Of a stretch of DNA of 29,891 nt, positions 7,583-15,627 are shown piece after piece (the first letter of the stretch is position 1; the number at the start of each line of letters is the position of its first letter). The notes beneath the pieces are model-generated. The model made no database searches. It had not been told where the DNA came from and was given only the letters and a program-made list of their open reading frames with translations. Both the position numbers and the translations under genes were made by a program. The stretch comes from Pyrodictiaceae archaeon (GTDB taxonomy: Archaea > Thermoproteota > Thermoprotei_A > Sulfolobales > Pyrodictiaceae): contig JALSNP010000072.1 in assembly GCA_026986935.1 (NCBI GenBank), positions 1 through 29,891 on the forward strand, written 5' to 3'.

Positions 7583-8902
7583 TTGCCTGATGAGTTCTGG
7601 GTAAGAATATTTGAGATGGTACCTAGCGAGCTCCGAGAGGTTCTCGAGTACACTCTTCGCCACAATACTTGGAGAAAGAAGGAGACAATCAATCTCATAG
7701 CAAGCGAGAATGCTATGAGCCCTCTAGCTTTATCAGCTTACGTAACCGATATGATGCATAGATATGCTGAGGGCAAACCGTTCAAAAGATATTATCAGGG
7801 AACAAGGTACGTTGATGAAGTAGAGGTGAGAGCAGCAAAAATACTGGGAGAGTTGCTGAATAACGCGCTTGTTGATCCAAGGCCTATTAGTGGTACAACA
7901 GCTAATGCATCCGTTTTCAGGGTACTAGGGGGCTGCGGATCCAAGGCAGTAATAGCCCCCGTCCAAGCCGGCGCCCATGTAAGTCATACAAAGTTCGGCA
8001 CACTAGGGGCCCTGTGCATAGAGCATATAGAGATGCCCTATGATCCCGAGAACCTGAACGTTGACGTGGATAAGGCCGTTAAGTTAATAGAGCAGATTAA
8101 GCCCTCGTTTGCCGTGCTTGGCGGTAGTGTCTACCTATTCCCGCACCCCGTACGAGAGATAGCTGAAGCCATTCACAGTGTTGGCGGGAAGCTCGTGTAT
8201 GATGCTGCGCATGTGCTCGGCTTAATAGTGGGTAAGAGGTGGAGAAACCCACTAGACTATGGAGCAGACGTAATGACGGCTTCAACACATAAGACGTTCC
8301 CCGGCCCACAAGGGGGGATAGTGGCTACGCGTGACGAGAAGCTCTACAAATCAATAGGCAAGGCTATTTTCCCCTACTTCGTGAGCAATCACCATCTTCA
8401 CAGGCTACCAGCATTAGCCGTGACCGCTATTGAGATGAAATACTTCGGTGAGGCGTACGCTGACCAGGTAGTAAGAAACGCTAAGGCGTTAGCAGAGGCA
8501 CTAGCGGCAGAGGGCTTCAAGGTCCTTGGCGAGCACCTCGGGTATACTAGGAGCCACCAGGTAGTCCTAGATGTAAGACCCCAGGGAGGAGGAGCAAAAG
8601 CAGCAAAAATGCTCGAAGAGGCAAATATCATTGTAAATAAGAACCTATTGCCCTACGACCCGCCAGACGCAATAAAGGATCCGAGCGGGTTAAGGCTAGG
8701 CGTCCAAGAGATGACCAGGTACGGTATGAGAGAGGATAATATGAAGGACATAGCAAGGTTCATGAAAAGAGTGCTAATAGACAAAGAGGATGCGAGGAAG
8801 ATTGCAAGAGAAGTCGCGGAGTATAGGAAGGAGTTCCTCGAAGTAAAATACTGCTTCGACGTAAATACTATCAAGGATAATAAGCTCTACTTGCTTTTCT
8901 AA
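7583..8902 (+). CDS. glyA: Serine hydroxymethyltransferase
   Basis: This PLP enzyme of 439 residues interconverts serine and glycine and loads one-carbon units on a folate or, in archaea, a pterin carrier. The cofactor lysine is K237 in T-A-S-T-H-K-T-F-P-G-P-Q-G-G. Other family marks are N-L-I-A-S-E-N near residue 40, Y-A-E-G near 61-64, R-Y-Y-Q-G-T around 69-74 in place of the bacterial G-x-R-Y-Y-G-G, and D-A-A-H near 207. Length matches archaeal enzymes. The start is a TTG with GGTG about six bases upstream. It forms one unit or none with the small gene before it; the 197-base gap after it is unusually GC-rich. Confidence 0.95.
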   Translation: MPDEFWVRIFEMVPSELREVLEYTLRHNTWRKKETINLIASENAMSPLALSAYVTDMMHRYAEGKPFKRYYQGTRYVDEVEVRAAKILGELLNNALVDPRPISGTTANASVFRVLGGCGSKAVIAPVQAGAHVSHTKFGTLGALCIEHIEMPYDPENLNVDVDKAVKLIEQIKPSFAVLGGSVYLFPHPVREIAEAIHSVGGKLVYDAAHVLGLIVGKRWRNPLDYGADVMTASTHKTFPGPQGGIVATRDEKLYKSIGKAIFPYFVSNHHLHRLPALAVTAIEMKYFGEAYADQVVRNAKALAEALAAEGFKVLGEHLGYTRSHQVVLDVRPQGGGAKAAKMLEEANIIVNKNLLPYDPPDAIKDPSGLRLGVQEMTRYGMREDNMKDIARFMKRVLIDKEDARKIAREVAEYRKEFLEVKYCFDVNTIKDNKLYLLF

Positions 8903-9016
8903 ACCCTGGTTAATTTTCTCCCCCACTACTTGGCTCAGCCTAGCCACTAGAGGACAGGCCGGAGACTCTCTTTCTAGAATCAAGTGCGGGAGGCAAGTCC
9001 CCTTACCTTCATCCAT

Positions 9017-9033
9017 GCCCCGGGCCACGGGGC
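9017..9033. other. GC hairpin GCCCCG-GGCCA-CGGGGC
   Basis: This perfect 6-base stem with a 5-base loop lies in the 197-base gap between glyA and the CinA-domain gene. It is followed by a G-rich and then GCGCGCG stretch ending in TTTT, so the GC content of 9011-9053 stands far above the surrounding DNA. It could be a terminator for glyA or part of a structured RNA. I found no C/D boxes or tRNA shape in the gap. Confidence 0.35.
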
Positions 9034-9099
9034 TGTCTGGGGGGCGGCGCGCGTTTTGAATAGGAGTTCCTAAGACTAGTTTTTCTAGGTATCGTTGAG

Positions 9100-9873
9100 A
9101 TGTACAGGCCGAGGGCTTGGATTATTACGATAGGGTACGAGCTGCTTATAGGGAGGATAGTGAATACTAATGCTGCCCACATAGCCAGGGAACTAACTCT
9201 CAGAGGAGCCATAGTGGATAGGATCATCGTGGTAGGCGACTCGATAGACGATATAGTTTATGAGCTAAGAAGAGGAATACAAAGATCAGATATCATAGTG
9301 ACAACTGGTGGGCTAGGCCCAACAGATGATGATAAAACCCTTGAAGCGGTAGCTGCTGCTACAAATAACCCACTAGTACTCAACAACGACGCCCTAAGAA
9401 TGGTTAACGAGTTCTACTCGCGTAAAAACCTACCACTAACAAAAGAGCGTATAAAAATGGCCTATCTCCCCGCAGGCGCAACACCCATACCAAACCCCGT
9501 GGGCGCCGCGCCAGGATCACTACTCTTTAGCGATGGAACCTACATAATCTCGTTACCAGGTGTGCCCCGGGAAATGGAGGCTATGCTCCCTCTAGCGCTG
9601 GAGAAGATAAGAGCAATCTTTCCAGAGATCTGTATTAGGGAACTAGGCAAGGAGATAAAGGGGATACCGGAGTCAAGCCTCGCCCCAATACTTAGAAAAG
9701 CTGCAAAGAAATGCCCAGATTGCTATGTTAAGAGTCATCCAAAGGGACATGAATTAGAGAAACCAGTTATAGAGGTTAAGGTGCTTGCGTCAGCTAAGAG
9801 ATGCGAGGATGCAGAGAAGAAGGCCAAGTTAGTACTTGATGAACTAGAAGCGCTTCTCCGGGAGATAGAATGA
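9100..9873 (+). CDS. CinA N-terminal/MoaB-like molybdopterin-binding domain protein
   Basis: This 257-residue protein has the fold that binds molybdopterin in MoaB/MogA and that forms the N-terminal half of CinA. The marks are I-T-I-G-Y-E-L-L-I-G-R-I-V-N-T-N at the start (CinA-type), and T-T-G-G-L-G-P-T-D-D-D near residue 68, the pterin/nucleotide loop. A later S-L-P-G-V-P-R-E-M follows. In CinA proteins the family hydrolyses ADP-ribose or damaged pyridine nucleotides; archaeal stand-alone versions are usually uncharacterised. The C-terminal deamidase domain of bacterial CinA is absent. Its stop overlaps the next start by 4 bases (ATGA). Confidence 0.85.
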   Translation: MYRPRAWIITIGYELLIGRIVNTNAAHIARELTLRGAIVDRIIVVGDSIDDIVYELRRGIQRSDIIVTTGGLGPTDDDKTLEAVAAATNNPLVLNNDALRMVNEFYSRKNLPLTKERIKMAYLPAGATPIPNPVGAAPGSLLFSDGTYIISLPGVPREMEAMLPLALEKIRAIFPEICIRELGKEIKGIPESSLAPILRKAAKKCPDCYVKSHPKGHELEKPVIEVKVLASAKRCEDAEKKAKLVLDELEALLREIE

Positions 9874-10058
9874 CCACTATATCAAGGCTTTTAAAAATAT
9901 ACAATATGGTTTTGATACCTCTAGTTATTACCCTGTTCATTTTATTATATGTGTCGATTAGAGCGGGGAACGAATACGCAGTTTATTTCACAACAATGTT
10001 AGTTATTTTGTCACCGTTTATAGCGTACTTGGTTACGAGAAGAATGGCCCGCATCTAG
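9870..10058 (+). CDS. Small two-span membrane protein
   Basis: This 62-residue protein has two hydrophobic spans, about residues 12-30 and 38-56, with a short polar turn and a basic C terminus (V-T-R-R-M-A-R-I), so both ends probably face the cytoplasm. It overlaps the stop of the CinA-domain gene by 4 bases, which makes translational coupling and co-transcription likely. No family is recognised. Confidence 0.6.
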   Translation: MTTISRLLKIYNMVLIPLVITLFILLYVSIRAGNEYAVYFTTMLVILSPFIAYLVTRRMARI

Positions 10059-10112
10059 AGTAGACTATATAAACCATAAACCCTTTTACACTAGTTAAAG
10101 GAGGAATGCAAT

Positions 10113-10520
10113 ATGAGTGCGCAAAAAACTAAGGAGGTCATTAATGTAGAGGAGATCAAGAAGAAGGTCATAGAGGCTCTGAAGAATGTATACGACCCAG
10201 AGATCCCCGTGAACATCTATGATCTAGGACTAGTCTACGATATAAAGATCGAGGATAGAAAGGTGAAGATACGCTTAGGACTAACCGCCCCCGGATGCCC
10301 TATTGCTGGCCAAATAGCATTCATGGCTGAGGAAGCTATACGCCAAAACGTCCCAGAGATTGAGGATGTTGAGGTTGAGCTGGACCTGGAGACCCCCTGG
10401 GATCCGCGCAGGGTGACACCAGAGGGGAGAAAACAATTGAAAGAGCTCTTTGGCTATGACGTTGTCGAGGAATGGATACAACGATACGACGAAATCTACG
10501 GGCAGCAAAGCAGCCAATAA
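10113..10520 (+). CDS. MIP18/DUF59-family protein (iron-sulfur cluster assembly)
   Basis: This 135-residue protein is of the MIP18 (DUF59, PaaD/SufT-like) family, which helps deliver iron-sulfur clusters to target proteins. The family motif D-P-E-I-P-V-N-I-Y-D-L-G-L-V-Y is at about residues 28-42, and the reactive cysteine is in L-T-A-P-G-C-P-I near residue 60. A C-terminal extension of about 45 residues ends in a polar tail. The start ATG has GGAGG eight bases upstream. Four radical SAM enzymes in this window would need such a system, but no direct link is shown. Confidence 0.88.
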   Translation: MSAQKTKEVINVEEIKKKVIEALKNVYDPEIPVNIYDLGLVYDIKIEDRKVKIRLGLTAPGCPIAGQIAFMAEEAIRQNVPEIEDVEVELDLETPWDPRRVTPEGRKQLKELFGYDVVEEWIQRYDEIYGQQSSQ

Positions 10521-10543
10521 CGCGGCTACTAATGCTAAGATCT

Positions 10544-10705
10544 TTAAGCTTGCTGGGCTAAACGATTATCTCGTATTTTTAGATCCTTAATGGTTGCGCA
10601 ATGGTATATGCATTCTTCTACACATGTATTATATTGCTCAAAACCCGTACTTTCATAAGAACTGCATTTCTCGGAACATAGTTCTTCACAGGTTTTCAGC
10701 GTCAT
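10544..10705 (-). CDS. 53-residue Cys-rich protein with twin C-x3-C-x3-C
   Basis: This short gene lies on the minus strand in the 308-base gap between the MIP18 gene and serS. It encodes 53 residues with six cysteines in two identical blocks: C6, C10, C14 in T-C-E-E-L-C-S-E-K-C and C28, C32, C36 in T-C-V-E-E-C-I-Y-H-C. Each block places Cys one helix turn apart, so two helices packed as a hairpin with a metal site or disulfides between them is the likely shape. The ATG is preceded by GAGTGAT about four bases upstream, an acceptable SD site. The spacing is too regular to be a random frame. I know of no named family; it resembles eukaryotic twin Cx3C/Cx9C proteins only in layout. Confidence 0.7.
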   Translation of the reverse strand: MTLKTCEELCSEKCSSYESTGFEQYNTCVEECIYHCATIKDLKIRDNRLAQQA

Positions 10706-10828
10706 TTACATCACTCAGTAGAGTGAATAGGGCCTCCTAGAGGTATTAAGGTTTGTGTAAACGTTATCGCCTCTTATAGGAGTGTCACTATCTTTTAACC
10801 CGGAGAGCATTAGGAAGCACAAGGTATT

Positions 10829-12235
10829 GTGAGGGAGGATTACGTCTTGACGTGGAGCATCCTAAAATACTTACGTGAAAACCCGGAGATTCTCAGAGAG
10901 AGTCTCCGCAAAAGAGGCTTGGATGAGAAACTCGTCGATGAGGCGAGGAGGCTTGACGAGGAATGGAGGAGGCTAAAGAGGGAAGTAGACGAGATAAGGC
11001 ATAGACATAACGTGATTACTCGTAGTATAGCCAAAGCTAAGAGCGAGGAGGAGAGGAAGAAGCTAATAGAAGAGGCTAAGAAGCTGCTCATGATAAGGGA
11101 GGAGCTGGAGAAGCGCTTACACGAGGTCGAGGAGAGAAGGAGGAAGGCACTCTTATCACTACCCAATATTGTTCACGAGAGCGTGCCCGTGGGCTTCTCC
11201 GATGAGGAGAACGTCCCTATACGCTTTTGGGGGAAACCACGGGTCTACGTAGAGCATCTTGATAGGTTCAGAGAGCAGACAGAGAAGTGGGGGTTTAGCG
11301 TAGACCATGAGGTTATAACGTGGAGGCCCGTTGGGCACGCGGATATGCTAGAATATGTGCTTGGTCTCGGGAATACCCAGAAAGCTGCAGAGGTGGCTGG
11401 CTCCAGGTTCTACTACTTATTCGACGACCTCGTTTGGCTTGATTTCGCCCTATTATTGTACGCTATAGATAGGCTTACTGCAAAAGGGTATAAGCTCGTA
11501 CAACCACCCTACATGCTTCGCCACAAAATAATGATGGGGGTCGTTGATCTCGAGACGTTTAAGGACGCTATATACAAGATCGAGAACGAGGACTTATACC
11601 TAATAGCTACAGCTGAGCACTCCCTAGCAGCGCTATATTATAACGAGGAGATAATGGAGGACGAGCTGCCCATAAAACTTGTAGGCATAAGCCCGTGCTT
11701 TAGGCGCGAAGCAGGCGCTGGTAACCGTGATCTAAAAGGCATATTCCGTGTCCACCAATTCCATAAGGTTGAGCAATACGTCTTCGCAAAACCGGAAGAG
11801 AGCTGGCAAATACACGAAGAAATCATACGTAACGCGGAAGAGCTCTTCCAAGGACTAGGCCTCCCCTATAGAGTAGTTAACGTTGTCTCCGGAGAACTGG
11901 GCGCCCCCGCCGCGAAGAAATACGATCTCGAGGTATGGATGCCTGCTCAGGGCAGATACAGGGAAATGGTCAGCGCAAGCAACACCACTGACTGGCAAAG
12001 CTACCGCCTTAATATAAGACTCGTGAGGAGAAAAGGCATGGAGAGAGAATACGTTCACACACTCAACTCAACCGCAATAGCGTCAACAAGAACCATTACT
12101 GCAATACTCGAGAACTTCCAGGAACCAGACGGCACAGTCATAGTACCCAAGGTGCTAAGAAAGTACCTAGAACCCTTCGAGAAGGCGCCAAAGGAAGCAA
12201 TATACCCGGCTAAGCGCTCTCAGCAAACCAAGTAG
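10829..12235 (+). CDS. serS: Seryl-tRNA synthetase, standard type
   Basis: This class II synthetase of 468 residues charges tRNA-Ser. The first 110 residues form the long antiparallel coiled coil that reads the tRNA long variable arm. The core holds class II motif 2, C-F-R-R-E-A-G-A-G-N-R-D-L-K-G-I-F-R-V-H-Q-F near residue 290, and motif 3, N-S-T-A-I-A-S-T-R-T near residue 415. T-A-E-H-S-L is the serine-binding TAE loop. It is the common type, not the rare methanogen type. The start is a GTG. A TATA-like CTTTTAACC near 10792-10800 puts transcription start within about 15 bases of the start codon. Confidence 0.96.
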   Translation: MREDYVLTWSILKYLRENPEILRESLRKRGLDEKLVDEARRLDEEWRRLKREVDEIRHRHNVITRSIAKAKSEEERKKLIEEAKKLLMIREELEKRLHEVEERRRKALLSLPNIVHESVPVGFSDEENVPIRFWGKPRVYVEHLDRFREQTEKWGFSVDHEVITWRPVGHADMLEYVLGLGNTQKAAEVAGSRFYYLFDDLVWLDFALLLYAIDRLTAKGYKLVQPPYMLRHKIMMGVVDLETFKDAIYKIENEDLYLIATAEHSLAALYYNEEIMEDELPIKLVGISPCFRREAGAGNRDLKGIFRVHQFHKVEQYVFAKPEESWQIHEEIIRNAEELFQGLGLPYRVVNVVSGELGAPAAKKYDLEVWMPAQGRYREMVSASNTTDWQSYRLNIRLVRRKGMEREYVHTLNSTAIASTRTITAILENFQEPDGTVIVPKVLRKYLEPFEKAPKEAIYPAKRSQQTK

Positions 12236-12257
12236 GAGAACCAGAGCGGTGACAACA

Positions 12258-12536
12258 ATGAATATACGTGAGAGAATACTAGCCCTTGTGGAAACCGCTC
12301 CCCAGATAAACAAGGCCGCATTCTATAGCGACCCCTACGTGGAGGAGATCATAACCGAGCTTCATAGCAGATGGGAGGGGGCAGGCTATAAGGGGGAGCC
12401 CATTGACTACGCCACCGAGGAGGAGCTTCGAAAGCTCCTAGAGCTTGCCGAGTACTATACAAGACTCCCGTTCTGGAAAGCTTATAGAATAGTTAAAGAG
12501 AGAACAGAGAAGGATAGCCAGCTCCATCAAGACTAG
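12258..12536 (+). CDS. Unknown small acidic protein after serS
   Basis: This 92-residue protein is helical and acidic, with aromatic-rich W-E-G-A-G-Y-K-G-E-P-I-D-Y and L-P-F-W-K-A-Y segments. I recognise no family. A GTG at 12249 opens the frame, but it belongs to a GGTGA SD site five bases before the ATG at 12258, which I take as the start. It follows serS by about 20 bases and is probably co-transcribed with it. Confidence 0.6.
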   Translation: MNIRERILALVETAPQINKAAFYSDPYVEEIITELHSRWEGAGYKGEPIDYATEEELRKLLELAEYYTRLPFWKAYRIVKERTEKDSQLHQD

Positions 12537-12612
12537 GTTCAAAACGTTTATGAAAAACCATAACGAATATGGAGAGAGCATCTAACTCTATTATTTTATC
12601 CCTTGGTAAGGG

Positions 12613-13788
12613 ATGTCCATGATATGGTTTGAGAGGTTCGTGCCGGAGCGGCTGTGGAAGAGGTTGAGACCAGACGCTATCTATGTATGGGAGAACGAGG
12701 AGGTTCGTAAACGTCTAAGGTGGTACTACCTGGTTATGACTGACCGTGTTCCAGCGAGATTCTTACTAGCTAAGATTATTGAGATAGGGGAGAATAAGCT
12801 AAAGGAGCTAGATGAGGAGAGTCTGTGGAGCATTAGGGAAAAAGCTGTTAGAGAGCATAGAGAACTAGTGAATAAAGCCCTTAATGAAGAATACCTTTTA
12901 GAGGACTATAATCGTGATAAAAAAGGCCTTGGTTCTATCACCTCGTTGCTTGACTTAGATATAGAGATTATTCATAGAATGTTTAAACCCTGTAGACTAT
13001 GTGAAAGGCTCTGCCTTATTGATAGGAGTAAGCGTATAGGAGCTTGCAGGCTTGATGAGAAAACCTATGTCCATAGCTGGTTCCACCACTTGGGCGAGGA
13101 GGCGCCACTAGTGCCTAGCGGCACTATTTTCTACGGCGGTTGTAATTTTACCTGTGTATATTGCCAGAATTATGATATAAGCCAAAAATATCCCAGGAGC
13201 GGCGACGTGGTTAATCCTAGAAAGCTTGCCAGAATACAGTACGAGTTACGAGTATTTGGCGCACGGAATATAAACCATGTAGGCGGAGAACCTACCCCGA
13301 GCCTTCATACAATTATTGAGTCCTTCAAATACCTTGATATAAATGTTCCACAGATATGGAACAGCAACATGTACATGACAGAGCGCGTGACAAACGTGCT
13401 CACAGACGTGATAGACCTGTGGCTCACTGATTTCAAATACGGGAATAATAAGTGCGCATTTAGGTTGTCAGGGGTAAGGAACTATTTTGAGGTTGTATCG
13501 AGGAATCATCGTATAGCTGCTAGAGAGGGGGATATGATTATTCGGCACCTAGTCCTACCAGGCCATGTCGATTGTTGTAGCAAACCCATAATGAGATGGG
13601 TGGCGGAGAACCTTCCACGGGAGAGGATACTAGTGAATATAATGGATCAATATCGCCCAGAAAACCTTGTAGCACGGTATCCTAGGTTATGGCGTGAACT
13701 CGCCAGACCAGTTTATAGAGAAGAAGTTGAAGACGTTATGGCGTATGCTGAGAGGCTTGGCATAGTTTATGAACCTATCAGTAGGTGA
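12613..13788 (+). CDS. Radical SAM protein, PflX-like (COG1313)
   Basis: This is a 391-residue radical SAM protein of the pyruvate formate-lyase activase-related PflX group; the target is unknown. The iron-sulfur motif is C177, C181, C184 in G-G-C-N-F-T-C-V-Y-C-Q-N-Y, followed by the H-V-G-G-E-P-T-P SAM-binding segment near residue 243. Ahead of it lies a second cysteine set (C127, C130, C134, C145), as in other PflX proteins, which may hold an extra metal. The first 120 residues are a charged helical extension that I do not recognise. The ATG at 12613 is six bases before a second ATG. The next gene begins at once. Confidence 0.82.
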   Translation: MSMIWFERFVPERLWKRLRPDAIYVWENEEVRKRLRWYYLVMTDRVPARFLLAKIIEIGENKLKELDEESLWSIREKAVREHRELVNKALNEEYLLEDYNRDKKGLGSITSLLDLDIEIIHRMFKPCRLCERLCLIDRSKRIGACRLDEKTYVHSWFHHLGEEAPLVPSGTIFYGGCNFTCVYCQNYDISQKYPRSGDVVNPRKLARIQYELRVFGARNINHVGGEPTPSLHTIIESFKYLDINVPQIWNSNMYMTERVTNVLTDVIDLWLTDFKYGNNKCAFRLSGVRNYFEVVSRNHRIAAREGDMIIRHLVLPGHVDCCSKPIMRWVAENLPRERILVNIMDQYRPENLVARYPRLWRELARPVYREEVEDVMAYAERLGIVYEPISR

Positions 13789-13796
13789 GGACCGTA

Positions 13797-15527
13797 ATGC
13801 CCCGTGTACAGAGAGTACTGATACTTGATGGGTATACTGATGAGCCAGCTGGTTTCGGCGTTCCACCCTACATAGATGTATACCCTAGGTACATTGCGGG
13901 AGCGTTATGGAGTATTGATAAAACCATAATTATTCACTACATGACAGTTGACGAGGCTCGCAAAGATGTTCAAAAATTCATAGAAAGGGCCAATACATAT
14001 GACTTATTAGTAGTTATAGCGGGGGCCGTTGTACCCGGACGATACATAGGTGGAAAGCCTATAACGCTTAACGAGCTCCAATCATGGTTCAGACTTATCA
14101 ATAAACCGTTCAAAGTATTAGCGGGAGCTGCTGCTAGGTGGGGAATAGGCAACATAGGTGGAACCGTAGCCGCTCTACCAAAGCTCGTGAGACAAAACTT
14201 CGACGTAATAGTGACAGGGGAACCGGAAGCATATATATACGAGCTAGCGAGGTACGGGCCCGAAAAAGCAAACCCCTGGGCTATAATAGAAGAGGACGAC
14301 TTAAGCACTGTATCAAAATTCTCTATAATAGGTGCAAAAATAGTCGAGCAACACCCAAATCACGGCTATAACCTCGTAGCAGAGATAGAAACATACAGAG
14401 GATGCCCTAGATGGATTAGCGGAGGGTGTAGCTTCTGTGTAACAAAGCTTTATGGGCGTCCTAGGCAGAGACGAGTCCAAGACATCGTCCGAGAGGTCGA
14501 GGCACTGTATAAGAGCGGCGTCCGTCATTTCAGGATAGGCAGGCAGGCTGACATACTTGTATACGGTAGCAAGGAGCTAGATCAGAAAGAGTGGCCGCGA
14601 CCAGATCCCCTTAAGCTTGAGCAACTATTTTACGGGATAAGGCTAGCCGCGCCAGGGCTTTTAACACTCCATATAGATAATGTTAATGCTGGTACTATCG
14701 TACGATACGAGAAGGAAAGCATACGGGCGCTTAAAGTGATAATTAAGTACCATACACCTGGCGATGTGGCGGCACTAGGTATTGAGACCGCTGATCCACG
14801 GGTTGTTAAACTAAATAATCTGAAAACGTTTCCGGAAGAGTCGCTAAAAGCTATAGAGATTATAAGCAGGCTTGGCTCCCGCCGAGGCTATAACGGTTTA
14901 CCAGAGCTATTACCCGGGATAAACTTTGTACTCGGCCTAGTAGGCGAGACTCCTACCACGTATAAGCTCAACGAGGACTTCATAAAAGAGATATATAGGA
15001 GGAGGATTCCCGTTAGGAGAATAAATGTTAGGAAGGTATTAGTGCTCCCAGGAACACAAATGTATAGATATGGTACAAGCATTCTTGATAAGCATAGGAA
15101 ACTGGTAAAGAAGTTTGAAAAAACGGTGCTAGAGTACTCTAAGATTTTCCTCCAACAAATAGTGCCAAGGGGTTCCATCCTAAAATACGTCTATATAGAG
15201 CATTATGACGAAAAGCTAGGTATTACTTTTGCTAGGCAGGCTGGGAGCTACCCGGTTGTAGTTGAGATTCCTTGCCGGATGCATCCTCCTAAGATCGTAA
15301 ACGTGTATGTCTATTCACACTCAGCTAGGAGTGTGAGAGGCGTACCAGTACCTCTTAACCCAAATACTACATCGCTAACAATCATATCGAGAATCGTGGG
15401 CGAAAGCACGGCTCAGAGAATCGCTCTTTTACGCCCATTTAGGAGCGATCACGACTTAGAGAAGGTCTTGGGGAGTTCAACAAAAGGGTTGCTCAGCACA
15501 AAAGGTCATACTTGTAAGGTTTCCTAA
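13797..15527 (+). CDS. Radical SAM/B12-domain-like protein, COG1031 type
   Basis: This 576-residue protein matches an archaeal Fe-S oxidoreductase family of unknown job. An N-terminal Rossmann-like part (about 1-190) carries T-G-E-P-E-A-Y, as in B12-binding-like domains. The cluster motif is C-P-R-W-I-S-G-G-C-S-F-C, a C-x7-C-x2-C rather than the standard C-x3-C-x2-C. Near the C terminus a beta region (Y-I-E-H-Y-D-E-K-L-G) looks like an OB/TRAM fold, and I-V-G-E-S-T-A-Q-R-I-A-L-L-R-P-F resembles a helix-hairpin-helix. RNA modification would suit these parts, but that is inferred. The GGTGAGG six bases before the ATG at 13797 favours it over the GTG at 13785, which overlaps the previous stop. 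Confidence 0.8.
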   Translation: MPRVQRVLILDGYTDEPAGFGVPPYIDVYPRYIAGALWSIDKTIIIHYMTVDEARKDVQKFIERANTYDLLVVIAGAVVPGRYIGGKPITLNELQSWFRLINKPFKVLAGAAARWGIGNIGGTVAALPKLVRQNFDVIVTGEPEAYIYELARYGPEKANPWAIIEEDDLSTVSKFSIIGAKIVEQHPNHGYNLVAEIETYRGCPRWISGGCSFCVTKLYGRPRQRRVQDIVREVEALYKSGVRHFRIGRQADILVYGSKELDQKEWPRPDPLKLEQLFYGIRLAAPGLLTLHIDNVNAGTIVRYEKESIRALKVIIKYHTPGDVAALGIETADPRVVKLNNLKTFPEESLKAIEIISRLGSRRGYNGLPELLPGINFVLGLVGETPTTYKLNEDFIKEIYRRRIPVRRINVRKVLVLPGTQMYRYGTSILDKHRKLVKKFEKTVLEYSKIFLQQIVPRGSILKYVYIEHYDEKLGITFARQAGSYPVVVEIPCRMHPPKIVNVYVYSHSARSVRGVPVPLNPNTTSLTIISRIVGESTAQRIALLRPFRSDHDLEKVLGSSTKGLLSTKGHTCKVS

Positions 15528-15534
15528 TAGTGTT

Positions 15535-15598
15535 AAAGAATAGAGCTGGTGTCAATGAACTGTACCATTTAAATGTGCGTGAAAAACACCTATTCTTT
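15535..15598. promoter_or_regulatory. Two-part inverted repeat upstream of the Tes gene
   Basis: AAAGAATA (15535-15542) pairs with TATTCTTT (15591-15598), and GGTGT (15548-15552) with ACACC (15586-15590), all perfectly. They enclose the palindrome ATTTAAAT that is the best TATA-like box for the Tes gene. A regulator site around the promoter is one reading; a stem in the end of the upstream transcript is the other. Confidence 0.4.
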
Positions 15599-15627
15599 TA
15601 GGGTTAGATAGGTAGAGGGATTCGGTG

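Noticed and set aside
8774..9028. 84-codon minus-strand frame after glyA
   Set aside because: Its second half lies antisense inside glyA and shows no family motif; the first half is in the GC-rich gap, so it is probably a shadow.
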